54,044 nt of DNA from Rhodococcus sp. KRD162 (lineage in GTDB: Bacteria; Actinomycetota; Actinomycetes; Mycobacteriales; Mycobacteriaceae). Each line of letters starts with the position of its first letter. Position 1 is the first letter of the stretch. Positions 44,860-53,970 of this stretch are shown here, piece after piece. The stretch spans positions 1 through 54,044 of the forward strand of contig NZ_JABFAU010000008.1 of assembly GCF_017168335.1 (NCBI RefSeq), given 5' to 3'. The notes beneath the pieces were generated by a model, which was not told where the DNA came from, did not search any database, and saw only the letters and a list, made by a program, of their open reading frames with translations. A program made the translations under genes and the position numbers.

Positions 44860-46491
44860 CTATCGGGCCAGGTCGTAGTCGGATGCGGTGGCGGTGATGG
44901 TGGTGACGTAGTTCTGGGTCTCCGAGTAGGGCGGGACGCCGCCGAACTGTTGGACCGCTCCGGGGCCGGCGTTGTATCCGGCGAGCATCAGCTCGACGGG
45001 ATCGCCGGTGATGGCCCCGGATTCGATGCCCGGTCGTAGGGTGTCGGCGACCGAGCAGTTGTAGCGGCCCTGCGCCATGACAGCGTCGCCGATGTCGTTG
45101 GGATCCCCCTCCCCCGCAGCTCCGGTGACGACGCCCTGATCGTCGACGGGGAAACCGAACGACGCCCACGTTCCGGGGAGGAATTGCGCATACCCTTCGG
45201 CCCCGGCCGGACTGGTCAGGCCCGGTGTGAAGCCGGATTCCTGTTTGAGCTGAGCGGCGAGGATCGCGGGTGAGAGCTCGCGGCACTGGGCGGCCGAGAG
45301 GGCGAGCCACGGCTCGAACTCGGGAGGGATCTGGCCGGCGGGGAGGTTCGCGTGATCACCGAGACCGGCACCGGGTGCGGTGGTGCAGTTCCCGGTCGCC
45401 TTCGGTGCGGATCCGCCGCCGCCGGGGACGGGCCCGTAGGTCTGGCCGGGTGCCGGTGCGCCGTGGCCGACGGTGGTGACGTGGACGTGGTCGAAGTGGT
45501 TCTGGGTGGGAGATCCCCTGTCCTCCATGGTGTTCGGTTCACCTTGGGAGGGGATGTATTCCTGTCGCCAGATCATGTATTCGATCTGGAGATAGTCGCG
45601 GTTCGCCCACAGGTAGTCCTTGACCTGGTCGCCGAGCGCTTTGCCTTCCTCGGAGGACCAGTTGTCGATCATGATGTCCGCGGCCCGGCCGGAGGGGTGG
45701 TCGTCGAATCCCCCACCGTCGGCCCGCCACCCACCGATCGTGGTGATCTGGGGGAACTTCGCGTGAACAGCGCGGGCGACGCGGACCGTGTCGACCTGAA
45801 AGTGCTCTTCGGAGCCGACATTGGCGGGGAGAGCCGCCATCTCCGCGGTGCCGCCGTTCGGGGCGGGCGAGGTCGGTGCGTTCGTCGACGGAGACGGGAG
45901 CGGGCTCTGGCCGGTCTGTCCGCTGCCGGGCTCGGCGGCGGCGTCGTAGAACGGCTGCGGGTCGATCGCGTTGTCGGGTGACCAGGACCCGGTGTGGTAC
46001 TCGAAGTGCAGGTGCGCGCCGGTGGTGTCGCCGTTGTTGCCTTCGTCGGCGATGTGCTGCCCGGCGGTGACACGTTCGCCTGGCTTGACCAGGACACCGT
46101 CGGGGAACATGTGCCCGTACACCGTGGAGACGGTCTGTCCGTCGATGTTGTGCTCGAGGACGATCCACATCCCGAATCCGGTCGCGGGTTCGGCTTTGGT
46201 GACGATGCCGTCGGCGTAGGCGTAGATCGGGGTGCCGACGGTACCGGCGAGGTCGATGCCCTTGTGCATCGTTCCCCACCGTGACCCGAACGGGCTCGTG
46301 AGCTGTGCTTCGGAGGTTTTCATCGGCTTGGAGAAGGACCCGGCCGGAACACCACCGGCGGCCGATGAAATGCCTTTCCCGGGAATGCAGTTTGTGGGTA
46401 CTTCTTCTCGGACGCCGGTGGTAATGAACAGGACCACGAACAGCGACAGTGCGAGCACCACGCTCAGCGCGATCGCGCCGCCCTTCTTCAC
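44860..46491 (-). CDS. Multidomain peptidoglycan hydrolase: M23, VanY-like and lytic transglycosylase
   Basis: A 543-residue wall-degrading enzyme of the transfer system. One amino-terminal helix (about 6-26) is followed by an M23 domain (about 58-180): MHKGIDLAGTVGTPIYAYAD, YGHMFPDG and GAHLHFEYHTG. Next comes a carboxypeptidase-type domain (about 225-345) with GGWRADGGGFDDHPSGRAAD and HFDHVHV. Then comes a lytic transglycosylase domain (about 385-540) with the catalytic Glu in QLKQESGF (about 417) and GAEGYAQFLPGTWASFG and AGYNAGPGAVQ. It could cut both peptide and glycan bonds to open the wall for the mating channel. The ATG overlaps the upstream HTH gene (ATGA). Confidence 0.9.
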   Translation of the reverse strand: MKKGGAIALSVVLALSLFVVLFITTGVREEVPTNCIPGKGISSAAGGVPAGSFSKPMKTSEAQLTSPFGSRWGTMHKGIDLAGTVGTPIYAYADGIVTKAEPATGFGMWIVLEHNIDGQTVSTVYGHMFPDGVLVKPGERVTAGQHIADEGNNGDTTGAHLHFEYHTGSWSPDNAIDPQPFYDAAAEPGSGQTGQSPLPSPSTNAPTSPAPNGGTAEMAALPANVGSEEHFQVDTVRVARAVHAKFPQITTIGGWRADGGGFDDHPSGRAADIMIDNWSSEEGKALGDQVKDYLWANRDYLQIEYMIWRQEYIPSQGEPNTMEDRGSPTQNHFDHVHVTTVGHGAPAPGQTYGPVPGGGGSAPKATGNCTTAPGAGLGDHANLPAGQIPPEFEPWLALSAAQCRELSPAILAAQLKQESGFTPGLTSPAGAEGYAQFLPGTWASFGFPVDDQGVVTGAAGEGDPNDIGDAVMAQGRYNCSVADTLRPGIESGAITGDPVELMLAGYNAGPGAVQQFGGVPPYSETQNYVTTITATASDYDLAR

Positions 46492-46856
46492 AGCGCAGCC
46501 GCCCCGATCGAGTGCGAGCCGTAGGACTGGGTGGTGATCGAACGCGGCGAGCAGGCTTCGAGTCGTTCTGTGAGAGTGCGGTTCTCGCTGCGGAGCCGTC
46601 CGATCTCGGCTTCGGCCGCCCGTAGCTTCGCGGCGACGTCATCGGACGCCGGGGACCGGGAGGACCCGAATTTGTCCTTGACCCACCGTGCCACGGTGTT
46701 CTCGTGCGCTCCGATCGTGCGAGCAAGGACTGCAACGCATTCGGCACGCGAGACGTAGTTCTGGCGTGATTTCTCGTACTCGGTCAATACCCATGCTCGG
46801 GTCTTGGCGGGGAACTCGGCTCGCCGATGCTCGCGGGGATCGGCGGCGCGTATCAC
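46488..46856 (-). CDS. IS3 OrfA-like helix-turn-helix/coiled-coil protein
   Basis: A 122-residue protein with a helix-turn-helix (ARTIGAHENTVARWVKDKFG, about 45-64) and a leucine-zipper-like helix (KLRAAEAEIGRLRSENRTLT, about 76-95). This is the layout of IS3-family transposase OrfA, but no OrfB follows. Instead the gene is locked into the transfer operon by ATGA overlaps at both ends. It may be a domesticated transposase fragment used as a DNA-binding regulator or relaxosome helper. Confidence 0.65.
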   Translation of the reverse strand: MIRAADPREHRRAEFPAKTRAWVLTEYEKSRQNYVSRAECVAVLARTIGAHENTVARWVKDKFGSSRSPASDDVAAKLRAAEAEIGRLRSENRTLTERLEACSPRSITTQSYGSHSIGAAAL

Positions 46857-48691
46857 CGCGCACCCACCAGTTCGGAGTCGTTGCCGTAGGCATCTGCATC
46901 GTCGAATTTATGGTGCTGGCCGGCGAAATACTCGGCGAAGCGGGCGTTGGTGTCGTGGACGCCGGTGTCGTATTCGACGTCGGTGAGCACGGTCTGGATG
47001 GGAATGCCGGGGGTGTTGTCCTTGGCGACCTTGATCAGGAACTTGCCGCGCCCGATCGGGTTGCGGACGGTGCGCCGTTCTGACCCGCGTAGCGCTGCCC
47101 CACGGGACCAGGAAGTGACCATGCCAGCTTCGGCGTCGGTGAACTTCAGCTCCCCGGAGAGGCGTTCGACCTCACCGATCGGTAGGCCTCCGCACACGAC
47201 CATGCCGGCGCGGTCGATGAAGCCCTTGGCGGTCTTGATGTCGGCTTCGGTGGGCAGGGTTTCGAGGTCGCGGCCGGTGTGGGTGATCATCAATAGCCCG
47301 GTGGCGTCGGTGCGGTTGAGGCGGGTGATCTCGTTGACGCGGGCGACCATGCCCGGTCCTGCGCCGATGACCTGCCACAGCTCGTCGAGGGCCATCAGGA
47401 ACAGGCGTTGGCGGTCCAGTCCTGCGTCGGCGAGCAAGTGCGCAGCTTCCACGGTGCCGTAGGCGTCGGCCCAGCAGGAGAGCATTACGGCTGCTTTGAG
47501 GGTGGTGTCGCCCCGGTCGAGGGAGGAGACGTCGATGCAGATCATCGGTGCGTCGAGGTCGATCGGTTCGGTGGTGTGGTCGGCGAAGATGTCTCCGAGG
47601 GGGCCGGAGGTCAGTGCGCCGAGGGCTTGCATCAGTTCGGTGATGGCCTCGCGGTAGCCCTCGCGATCGGTCTTGTAGGCCGCTTGGAGCATGTCCGCCG
47701 ATCCGGCGTCGATGCGGGTGTAGAGGTCTTTGAGTAGCGGCGGGCGGGTGTAGGAGAATCCGCCGTCGGCGTACAGCTCACGCAGCGCGATACCGATCAG
47801 GGAATTCTCGAAGGCCTTCACCGAGTGGGTGTCGTAGCGGATCAGCTCCACCAAGGCGCAGACGGCGTTGATCTGGCGGGTGGCGATGGTGATGGTGGCG
47901 ACGTCGATCAACTCGTCGAGCTCGGCGATGCGATCGGGGTCGGTGGCCTCGTCGCGGGCGGTGATCGCGCGGACGACGGCCTGGCCGAGGGCTCCGGCAG
48001 CGAGGGGGTTGAGGTGTCCGCCGCCGTGCCCGAGGGTGATCACCTGCCCGCCGAGCAAGCGGGTGAGCTTGACGTATTCGCCTTTGATGTCGCCGGCGAC
48101 GATCGGGGTTTGCCCCCATCCGCACGCCCCGAGGAGGATCTTGCGGATCAGCGTCGACTTCCCCAGGCCGGGCAGGGACAGGACGAACATCGAAGGGTTG
48201 CCGATGAGCTTGTCGCGGAAGTAGGCGAACGGATCGCACGAGACGGCGTTGCCGGTGATGGCGTGCTGACCGACGATGGTCCCGGACGACGGCGCGGCCG
48301 CGCCGATCGCCCACGGGTTGAGTCCGCACATCTGCACCGAGGTCGCTTCGTACTCGATCGGGGCCGGGACGGTCGACATCCGGCCACCGCCCGCACCTTT
48401 CAGGCCGCGTGCGCTCGACGACAGTGCTGCGCGCCACCACGGGTCCCCAGCGGCGTCGTGGACGGCCCGTTCGACGTGAGGGTGGTCGTTGCGCCATCGT
48501 GCGAGGCCTATGCCGCGTCGGGAGTACGGGTAGGGCTCTTCGGCGTCGCCGGCGGCGACGGCTGCGGCGAGCGCGGCGTAGTCGGTGTCGCCGATGATCC
48601 ACCGCACGAACGCCGACGGCCGCGCAGCGTCGGTCTCGGCATACAGGTCATCTGCGTATCCCAGGTCGGGGCGGTCGTCGGTCATGGTCAT
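46853..48691 (-). CDS. VirB4-like conjugation ATPase
   Basis: A 612-residue ATPase. Walker A is LSLPGLGKSTLIRKILLG (about 175) and Walker B is LFLMALDELWQ (about 433); between them lie GDIKGEYVKLTRLLGGQVIT and a helical domain. The order matches VirB4/TraC-type ATPases that power type IV-like secretion in actinobacterial plasmids. Its stop overlaps the HTH gene. The start could be 48691 or the ATG two codons later at 48685. Confidence 0.88.
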   Translation of the reverse strand: MTMTDDRPDLGYADDLYAETDAARPSAFVRWIIGDTDYAALAAAVAAGDAEEPYPYSRRGIGLARWRNDHPHVERAVHDAAGDPWWRAALSSSARGLKGAGGGRMSTVPAPIEYEATSVQMCGLNPWAIGAAAPSSGTIVGQHAITGNAVSCDPFAYFRDKLIGNPSMFVLSLPGLGKSTLIRKILLGACGWGQTPIVAGDIKGEYVKLTRLLGGQVITLGHGGGHLNPLAAGALGQAVVRAITARDEATDPDRIAELDELIDVATITIATRQINAVCALVELIRYDTHSVKAFENSLIGIALRELYADGGFSYTRPPLLKDLYTRIDAGSADMLQAAYKTDREGYREAITELMQALGALTSGPLGDIFADHTTEPIDLDAPMICIDVSSLDRGDTTLKAAVMLSCWADAYGTVEAAHLLADAGLDRQRLFLMALDELWQVIGAGPGMVARVNEITRLNRTDATGLLMITHTGRDLETLPTEADIKTAKGFIDRAGMVVCGGLPIGEVERLSGELKFTDAEAGMVTSWSRGAALRGSERRTVRNPIGRGKFLIKVAKDNTPGIPIQTVLTDVEYDTGVHDTNARFAEYFAGQHHKFDDADAYGNDSELVGAR

Positions 48692-48742
48692 CGTCGAAGT
48701 CTCTTTCTCACGCAGAGTGTGGGCCGGTGGGGCGAGCAGTAT

Positions 48743-50248
48743 CTAGCTGCGGCGCACCAGGATCGAGGTGGAGATCTGGTCGGGTAGCAGCACACCGACG
48801 CCGAGACCGGCGACGAACGCGGCGTCCTGGAAGGCGAACGCGCGCCGCAGGCGCAGCCGGGAGCGGGCGGCGAGGGATTCGGTGACGGCGGCGGCGTTGG
48901 CGATCTCGTCGACCGATCCGACGGTGATGGTCAGCAGTGCGGAATAGCGTTCGTATCCGGCGCCGGAGACCATTTCGCGGCGGGCCTGCTCGGCGATCTC
49001 GTGGCGCTTCTCCGACCCGGCGGAGGTGATCTTGTTTCCGCGAGAGTTGATGGCGTGCAGGGCGTCTCGGTGTTGCTTGTCGACCTTCTTTGCGGCGTCC
49101 CCGGCGGTGTAGGGGCGGTAGACGAGAGTGAGGCGCTTGCGCGGGAGGTCGTCGTGCGGCTGCAGAAGCGGTTTGAGGACGGTGTCTGTGAACACCGATT
49201 CCGGAGGCGCGGCCATCTCCCAGACGACCGAGACTCCGCCGTCGTGGCGGTAGTGGCCCCACTCGGTCTTCGCACGTCCCGGTCCGGCGTCGTCCCAGTC
49301 GACGCCGTGCTCTTCGCCGGAGATCTCGAGTTCCTCGAAGTCGTTCTCGGTCGAGGGGTTGTAGGAGCGGTGCACGGCCGCGGTGATCTCGGCGGCGGTC
49401 ATCGGCTGTGCATCGATTCCGGCACCGGAGAGCGACTCGTACAGATCCGGTAGGCGGCGGGCCAGTTCGGTGGCCATCTCTTCGGGGTCTTTCTGTCGCT
49501 CGCGGGTGGTGGCGCGAAAGGTGATCGACAGCCGTGCCAGGGTGCGGTGACGTCCCGAGGGCATCCGGACGGCGGACTGCTCGACGAACGACGCAGCCAG
49601 CGGCGGTGCGGTGGAGACGAGTTCGTGTTCGGCGCGCCGTGCCAGCCGCAGTCCGGTAGCCGGGATGTTCTCCACCACCACCACGGCACCGACGATGTCG
49701 CCGGGCAGGCCGAGGTCGGCGAGGTAGACACCCCAGTCGGCGGTGTAGAGGTCCTTGTCGCGCTGGACGATCGCTTCGTCGCCGCCGGGCAGGGCGTCGA
49801 AGACGACGGTGTAGCGGTGATCGTCGGGGTTGTGGATCATCCCGAACTCGTTGCCGTGTCGGTCGATTCCGATGTAGACCTTGGTGCGGGCGAGTAGGCC
49901 GGGGAGTTTGTAGCGGCCACCGGGGATCCGTGAGTGCGGTCCGGCGTGGTACTCGGTTGACTTGTCGACGTGCTTGCGCCGCAGCCATTGCATTCTCAGT
50001 TGTCCTGTCTCGTAGAGGGTTCGGCCGTTCGGGGCGATGACCAGAGGGGTGAGGATGAGTGCGCCGATACCCATCAGCGCGAGTCCGACGACGACGTTGC
50101 CGAAGATCAGAACTGCGAACGAGACCGCGAAAAATCCTGCGCCGTAGGCGATGACCTTCGTCGGTAGTCCGAAGGCGAATGTCGACTGGGGCCGGTTGCC
50201 GGCGGAGTAGATCGGGGGCTCGTACGGGGCTTCGAGTTGCGCGCTCAT
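48743..50248 (-). CDS. SCO6880-family conjugation protein
   Basis: A 501-residue protein. Two helices (about 28-48 and 51-70) sit near the amino end, followed by a long soluble domain with GRYKLPGLLARTKVYIGIDR and YTVVFDALPGGDEAIVQRDK. It matches the SCO6880 family found upstream of the VirB4-like ATPase in actinobacterial transfer operons; the amino end corresponds to PrgI/VirB3-like membrane parts. Its ATG overlaps the TrbL-like stop (ATGA). Likely part of the inner-membrane channel platform. Confidence 0.85.
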   Translation of the reverse strand: MSAQLEAPYEPPIYSAGNRPQSTFAFGLPTKVIAYGAGFFAVSFAVLIFGNVVVGLALMGIGALILTPLVIAPNGRTLYETGQLRMQWLRRKHVDKSTEYHAGPHSRIPGGRYKLPGLLARTKVYIGIDRHGNEFGMIHNPDDHRYTVVFDALPGGDEAIVQRDKDLYTADWGVYLADLGLPGDIVGAVVVVENIPATGLRLARRAEHELVSTAPPLAASFVEQSAVRMPSGRHRTLARLSITFRATTRERQKDPEEMATELARRLPDLYESLSGAGIDAQPMTAAEITAAVHRSYNPSTENDFEELEISGEEHGVDWDDAGPGRAKTEWGHYRHDGGVSVVWEMAAPPESVFTDTVLKPLLQPHDDLPRKRLTLVYRPYTAGDAAKKVDKQHRDALHAINSRGNKITSAGSEKRHEIAEQARREMVSGAGYERYSALLTITVGSVDEIANAAAVTESLAARSRLRLRRAFAFQDAAFVAGLGVGVLLPDQISTSILVRRS

Positions 50249-51819
50249 CGTTGGATCCGTCCGTGGTAGTTGCCGACTGCGCCTTCGGCGGCCGAGCCGA
50301 GAGCAGTGGAGGCCGAGCCTGCGGTGCGCGCGACTGTGCTTGCGGTTTTGAGTGCCCCGGCCGCCCCGCGCAGGCCTGCCGAGGACGCTGTGCGCGCTGC
50401 CGATCCGACGGCCGAGCCGACTTTGCGGGCTGCGCCCATCGGTCCGGACGATGCGCCCGCGTGCGAGGTACGGCTGTTAGATCCGCCGTTGTAGCGGCCC
50501 TGAAATCCGGGGGTGGGACGCGCTCCGGTGCCGTTTCCGCCCGAAGAGCCGTCTTTGCCGCCTCGGGTCGCGGACCCGGACACGTTGTTCGCCACGGCAC
50601 CGAGAGCACGGGAAGCGGCCATACCTCCGGCCCCCATCACGGCACCTCCCGCAGCACCGAGCATTCCCACTTCTCGGCCACCGGCAGAGATGGTGTCTGC
50701 TGCGGGAGCGACGATCTTGATCAGCGTGGGCAGAGAGAACCCGACGACGGCCAGCAGAATCGAGCCGATGATGACCGTCGCGATCTGATCCGAGCTCGAC
50801 GCCGAGGACGCCCAGAACGCGAACAGGTACAACAGCGTTGCCACCGGCTTGAACAGCAGTGCCCCGAGAGTGAACGCGATCATCGACTTGTAGGAACTAC
50901 GTCCGGTGCTTGTCGCCGACGCTGCTGCCGCCAGTGGGATGACGGCTACGACGACGCACAGCACGGCCTCACGGATGAGCAGTGCGATGAGTTGTGCGAC
51001 GGAGCCGAGGAATGCGAATCCGGCGCAGGCGAGAGCGAGTATCGGGCCGAGTCCGGTCTTGTCGTCGAACGCGGTGATGGCGGTGATCTTCTCGTCGAGG
51101 TTGCCGCCGACAAACTTCTCCAGTGCGTAAGCCGAGGCCACGTCGCCGACTTGGTGGAACATCAGCACCAGAACGGGTAACAGTGAGACGGTGACGACGG
51201 TGCGTACCAGCATGTTGGCCGTTTCGGTGGCTCCTTCCATCACCGCCTGTTTGCGGGCGATGGCGAGTTTGGTCATCGCGATGACGATCGAGGCGAACAA
51301 CGCAACGACGGTGAATCCGGTGATTATGTTGCGCAGGCCCGACATGGCGTTCTCGGCCGCGAGTCCCGGGATGCCGGAGGACATCCAGAACGTCATCACC
51401 GACCGGAAGGCTTGGGTGTTGCCCTCCATGACCGATTTGGCAAAGTCCCCGACAGGGTCGCCCCAGAAGGTCGAAAGTGTGGAGTCGACTGCGGTCGAAA
51501 GCGCGTCGCCTGGGTGATCGCTGAACGCCGAATCCAGGCAGAAGAATTGGTCGGCCGCTCCTCGTCCTCCGATGGCGTCGAGGAGTTTGTCCGCGATCCC
51601 ACCGTCTGCGATGGCATCGGATCCGCCGGCCTGGCATTCGCGGCGTTGTTGCTGGAAGTCGTTTCCATCGGCGTCGGGGTTGATCTGCTCGGTCAGATTC
51701 GGCACGGGTGCCGGTGTCGGATCTTGGGCGTGGGCCAATCCGCTGGCCCCGACGACCGCGATCAGTGAGAGCAACACGACGACGACAGCACGGGCGGCAC
51801 GTGCCGCTGCGCGGGTCAC
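50245..51819 (-). CDS. TrbL/VirB6-like polytopic channel protein
   Basis: A 524-residue membrane protein. A signal or first helix (about 10-32, ending GLAHAQD) precedes a soluble, Cys-containing region. A core of about six helices (about 140-360) includes NIITGFTVVALFASIVIAMT and VLCVVVAVIPLAAAASATST. The end is a long Gly/Ser/Ala-rich cytoplasmic tail (about 375-524). This is the VirB6/TrbL layout. The GTG at 51819 is chosen because it overlaps the upstream stop (GTGA), the pattern used throughout the operon. Confidence 0.82.
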   Translation of the reverse strand: MTRAAARAARAVVVVLLSLIAVVGASGLAHAQDPTPAPVPNLTEQINPDADGNDFQQQRRECQAGGSDAIADGGIADKLLDAIGGRGAADQFFCLDSAFSDHPGDALSTAVDSTLSTFWGDPVGDFAKSVMEGNTQAFRSVMTFWMSSGIPGLAAENAMSGLRNIITGFTVVALFASIVIAMTKLAIARKQAVMEGATETANMLVRTVVTVSLLPVLVLMFHQVGDVASAYALEKFVGGNLDEKITAITAFDDKTGLGPILALACAGFAFLGSVAQLIALLIREAVLCVVVAVIPLAAAASATSTGRSSYKSMIAFTLGALLFKPVATLLYLFAFWASSASSSDQIATVIIGSILLAVVGFSLPTLIKIVAPAADTISAGGREVGMLGAAGGAVMGAGGMAASRALGAVANNVSGSATRGGKDGSSGGNGTGARPTPGFQGRYNGGSNSRTSHAGASSGPMGAARKVGSAVGSAARTASSAGLRGAAGALKTASTVARTAGSASTALGSAAEGAVGNYHGRIQR

Positions 51820-52649
51820 AGTGCCCACCGGGTGAAGCCGTCGAGCGAGTTGTATGGGCCGAATTGTGCAGGCCCGGTTGCTTCCCGAGCTTTCCAAGTG
51901 CCTTGGTCCCAGACCATGTTCATTCGTAGGCCGGTGTAAGTCGGGTTCTGCATCCGTCTACCGGCGTCGTCGACGTCGCGGATCAGAGCGAGTTCGACGA
52001 CCGCGAAACTGTCTGTGCAGGAAAGGATCTTGAACCCCATCGGGGCACGCAAGGCTACGGTTTCGGTGTTGACCGCTTTCGATTCCTCTGCCGCTCGTGC
52101 GTCAGGACCGACGGCCTCACTGCCGTTCAGGAGCAGCTTTTCGCTGGCCTCAATCGCGACTTTGCCGCCTGCCAGTCCACGAGGGAGGAAATTCGCGGCG
52201 GCCAGTGCCGCCCCTTGCGGGGTGCGGGTGTAGCCGGCGAGGACCAGGCCGTCGATGTACGACGGGCCATCTGTCTCGGAGTACAGGGTCGAGACACCGA
52301 AATTGCGTTGGATCATCATCGACTCCGGCGAGGTGACCGGTCGGCCGTCGTTGGTGCATTCGACCCGCGGCCCGGTCGGCTCACGCTGAGGCAGGGGCTG
52401 GCCAGCAGGGTTGTTCGGGACCATCACCGTGCGCCCGGACAGATCGGCGTCGGGAACACCGAAGCCGTCTGCGCCGGTGTCGAGCTCAGAGTCGCCGGAG
52501 GTAGGTGCTGCTGTCGTCGGCGGAGCAGCGGTGGTCGAGGGGGCATCATCGTCGTTCATGTTCGGGACGACGAAGAAGACCGCACCGACGACCACGATGA
52601 CGACGATCGCTGCGACTGCGATCAGGACGGTGCGGATTCGGCGGCTCAT
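51816..52649 (-). CDS. VirB8/TcpC-like membrane-anchored transfer protein
   Basis: A 277-residue protein. One helix (about 7-30) is followed by a Thr/Pro/Ala linker (about 36-62) and a soluble domain. The block LVLAGYTRTPQGAALAAANF (about 136-155) matches the same region of the next upstream gene, and the end NSLDGFTRWAL matches DSLDGYTTLERTS. Such two-copy, membrane-anchored domains fit VirB8/TcpC proteins of Gram-positive channels. Starts and stops overlap neighbours by 4 bp. Confidence 0.75.
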   Translation of the reverse strand: MSRRIRTVLIAVAAIVVIVVVGAVFFVVPNMNDDDAPSTTAAPPTTAAPTSGDSELDTGADGFGVPDADLSGRTVMVPNNPAGQPLPQREPTGPRVECTNDGRPVTSPESMMIQRNFGVSTLYSETDGPSYIDGLVLAGYTRTPQGAALAAANFLPRGLAGGKVAIEASEKLLLNGSEAVGPDARAAEESKAVNTETVALRAPMGFKILSCTDSFAVVELALIRDVDDAGRRMQNPTYTGLRMNMVWDQGTWKAREATGPAQFGPYNSLDGFTRWAL

Positions 52650-53284
52650 GAGGTTCGCTCCAAAGTGGTGTAGCCGTCGAGGGAGTCCAGTTCGACGGCG
52701 TCGATGTTCTCCTGCGAGGTGGGCAGGACGATGCGCCAGTCATCCGATATCCATTGCAAGGCAACGGGGTAGGCGTAGATCTGGTCGTCTGTGCCGATGG
52801 TCTGTGCCACCGACACCCCTGCCGAAAGCGGGTTGTCGGTGTAGTCGGTGACCTCGAACCCGACGAACTTCGGTGCAGTGTCGGCTGGGACCGATCCGGA
52901 GACGGTCACCGCGGCGCGTGCAGCCGCGAACTCGTCACGTCCGGGTCCGGGTGCGGTGACGGTGTTGACCACGTCCGGCCATGCGCGATCGTCGGCGACG
53001 GCAAGTGCGGTCTGGCCGTTGATCGCGGCCAGGACCGCACCTTGTGGGGTCTGTGCATATCCGCTGCGGTTCACCGATGTTCCGGCGAACGGCCCGTCGA
53101 CCCGCGAGGTCGGCACCGATACCCCCTCGACCTCGCGCCAGGTCAGCTCGGCCGGGGCCGAGCGCAGATCGGGTGTTGCGTCCGGGGTGGCGGTCGGGGT
53201 GTCGTCGTTGCCGGATCCGCACGCAGCGAGTGCGAGGACGGTCGCCGCTGTCGCGGCGATCCGGAGTGTGCGGGAGACGGTCAT
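52646..53284 (-). CDS. VirB8/TcpC-like lipoprotein, paralogue of the next gene
   Basis: A 212-residue protein. The signal peptide (about 7-24) ends LALAAC, a lipobox, so it is probably lipid-anchored. The soluble domain has NRSGYAQTPQGAVLAAINGQ and an end reading LDSLDGYTTLERTS, parallel to the gene at 51816. The start at 53284 gives a normal signal peptide; longer frames upstream are Pro/Arg-rich and unlikely. A lipoprotein in the channel links to the lipoprotein-maturation genes elsewhere in the window. Confidence 0.75.
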   Translation of the reverse strand: MTVSRTLRIAATAATVLALAACGSGNDDTPTATPDATPDLRSAPAELTWREVEGVSVPTSRVDGPFAGTSVNRSGYAQTPQGAVLAAINGQTALAVADDRAWPDVVNTVTAPGPGRDEFAAARAAVTVSGSVPADTAPKFVGFEVTDYTDNPLSAGVSVAQTIGTDDQIYAYPVALQWISDDWRIVLPTSQENIDAVELDSLDGYTTLERTS

Positions 53285-53336
53285 CAGGTGAGGACTTTCG
53301 GGTCGAATGCAGTTCGGGTGCAGCGAATGTGGGCTT

Positions 53337-53600
53337 TCAGGCGAGGACGGCTTGAGCGATCCCGGAGGCGGAGCCGATGATGGCTGCACAGATGAGGATG
53401 CGAGCCAGCGTGGCGTCCTCGACCATCTGTGTGCCGGTGGACTTGCGTTGGTTGACGAACACCGCCCCACACACGAACAGTGCTGCGATACAGGTGACGA
53501 TTGCGAACCACAGCAGCCACGACAGGCCCGTCATGATCGGCTGCCACACCTCGTCCGGCCACTCGATCGGCGACGTCGGGGGCTGAGCGAACACGGTCAT
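53337..53600 (-). CDS. TrbC/VirB2-like small membrane protein, copy 2
   Basis: An 87-residue protein with two helices (about 20-42 and 62-84), for example WLLWFAIVTCIAALFVCGAV. The pattern, a short start, WQP-GLSWLLW, and an NQRKSTGTQMVEDATLARIL loop, parallels the gene at 53638. The ATG at 53600 overlaps the stop of a 14-codon frame. TrbC/VirB2-type pilin or channel subunits have this size and layout. Confidence 0.68.
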   Translation of the reverse strand: MTVFAQPPTSPIEWPDEVWQPIMTGLSWLLWFAIVTCIAALFVCGAVFVNQRKSTGTQMVEDATLARILICAAIIGSASGIAQAVLA

Positions 53601-53641
53601 AGCAGGATCACCCCGGCGAGGGCGACAGCAGCGATGGTCAT
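53597..53641 (-). CDS. Possible 14-codon hydrophobic peptide linking two TrbC-like genes
   Basis: MTIAAVALAGVILL fills exactly the gap between the two TrbC-like genes. Its ATG overlaps the stop of one (ATGA) and its stop overlaps the start of the other (ATGA). It may be a real tiny membrane peptide or only a coupling device that hands ribosomes on. Confidence 0.4.
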   Translation of the reverse strand: MTIAAVALAGVILL

Positions 53642-53934
53642 AGGACGAGCATGTTGACCAGGCCTGCGGCACCACCGATGACGATGGACCCGAACAGGCC
53701 GCCGACGAGTTTGCCGGTGGCGTTGCTTTGGCCTCCGCCGGAGATTTTCTCGTAGGCGAGCATTGCGCCGCAGATCATGATTCCGGCGACGGCGGCGATG
53801 ATGCAGCCCCACATCAGCCAGGACAGCAGCGTCAAGATCTTGTCTCCGGTCCGGCCGTCCGGTGCTTGAGGGCTAACGTCGCCGATGTTCTGCGCGAGGA
53901 ACGTGGTCGTAGATGCGGTGAGGCTGGCAATCAT
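53638..53934 (-). CDS. TrbC/VirB2-like small membrane protein, copy 1
   Basis: A 98-residue protein with two helices (about 38-60 and 76-97), including WLMWGCIIAAVAGIMICGAM and GGLFGSIVIGGAAGLVNMLV. Layout and order match the TrbC-like gene at 53337, so the two are diverged duplicates. AAGGAG precedes the ATG. Probable channel or pilin-like subunit of the transfer apparatus. Confidence 0.72.
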   Translation of the reverse strand: MIASLTASTTTFLAQNIGDVSPQAPDGRTGDKILTLLSWLMWGCIIAAVAGIMICGAMLAYEKISGGGQSNATGKLVGGLFGSIVIGGAAGLVNMLVL

Positions 53935-53970
53935 GGTGTTCTCCTTGGGTGTTGGTTGAGAGGGTGTGGT

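Noticed and set aside
46488..46856. Active IS3 insertion sequence
   Set aside because: No OrfB, no terminal repeats and overlaps with both neighbours.
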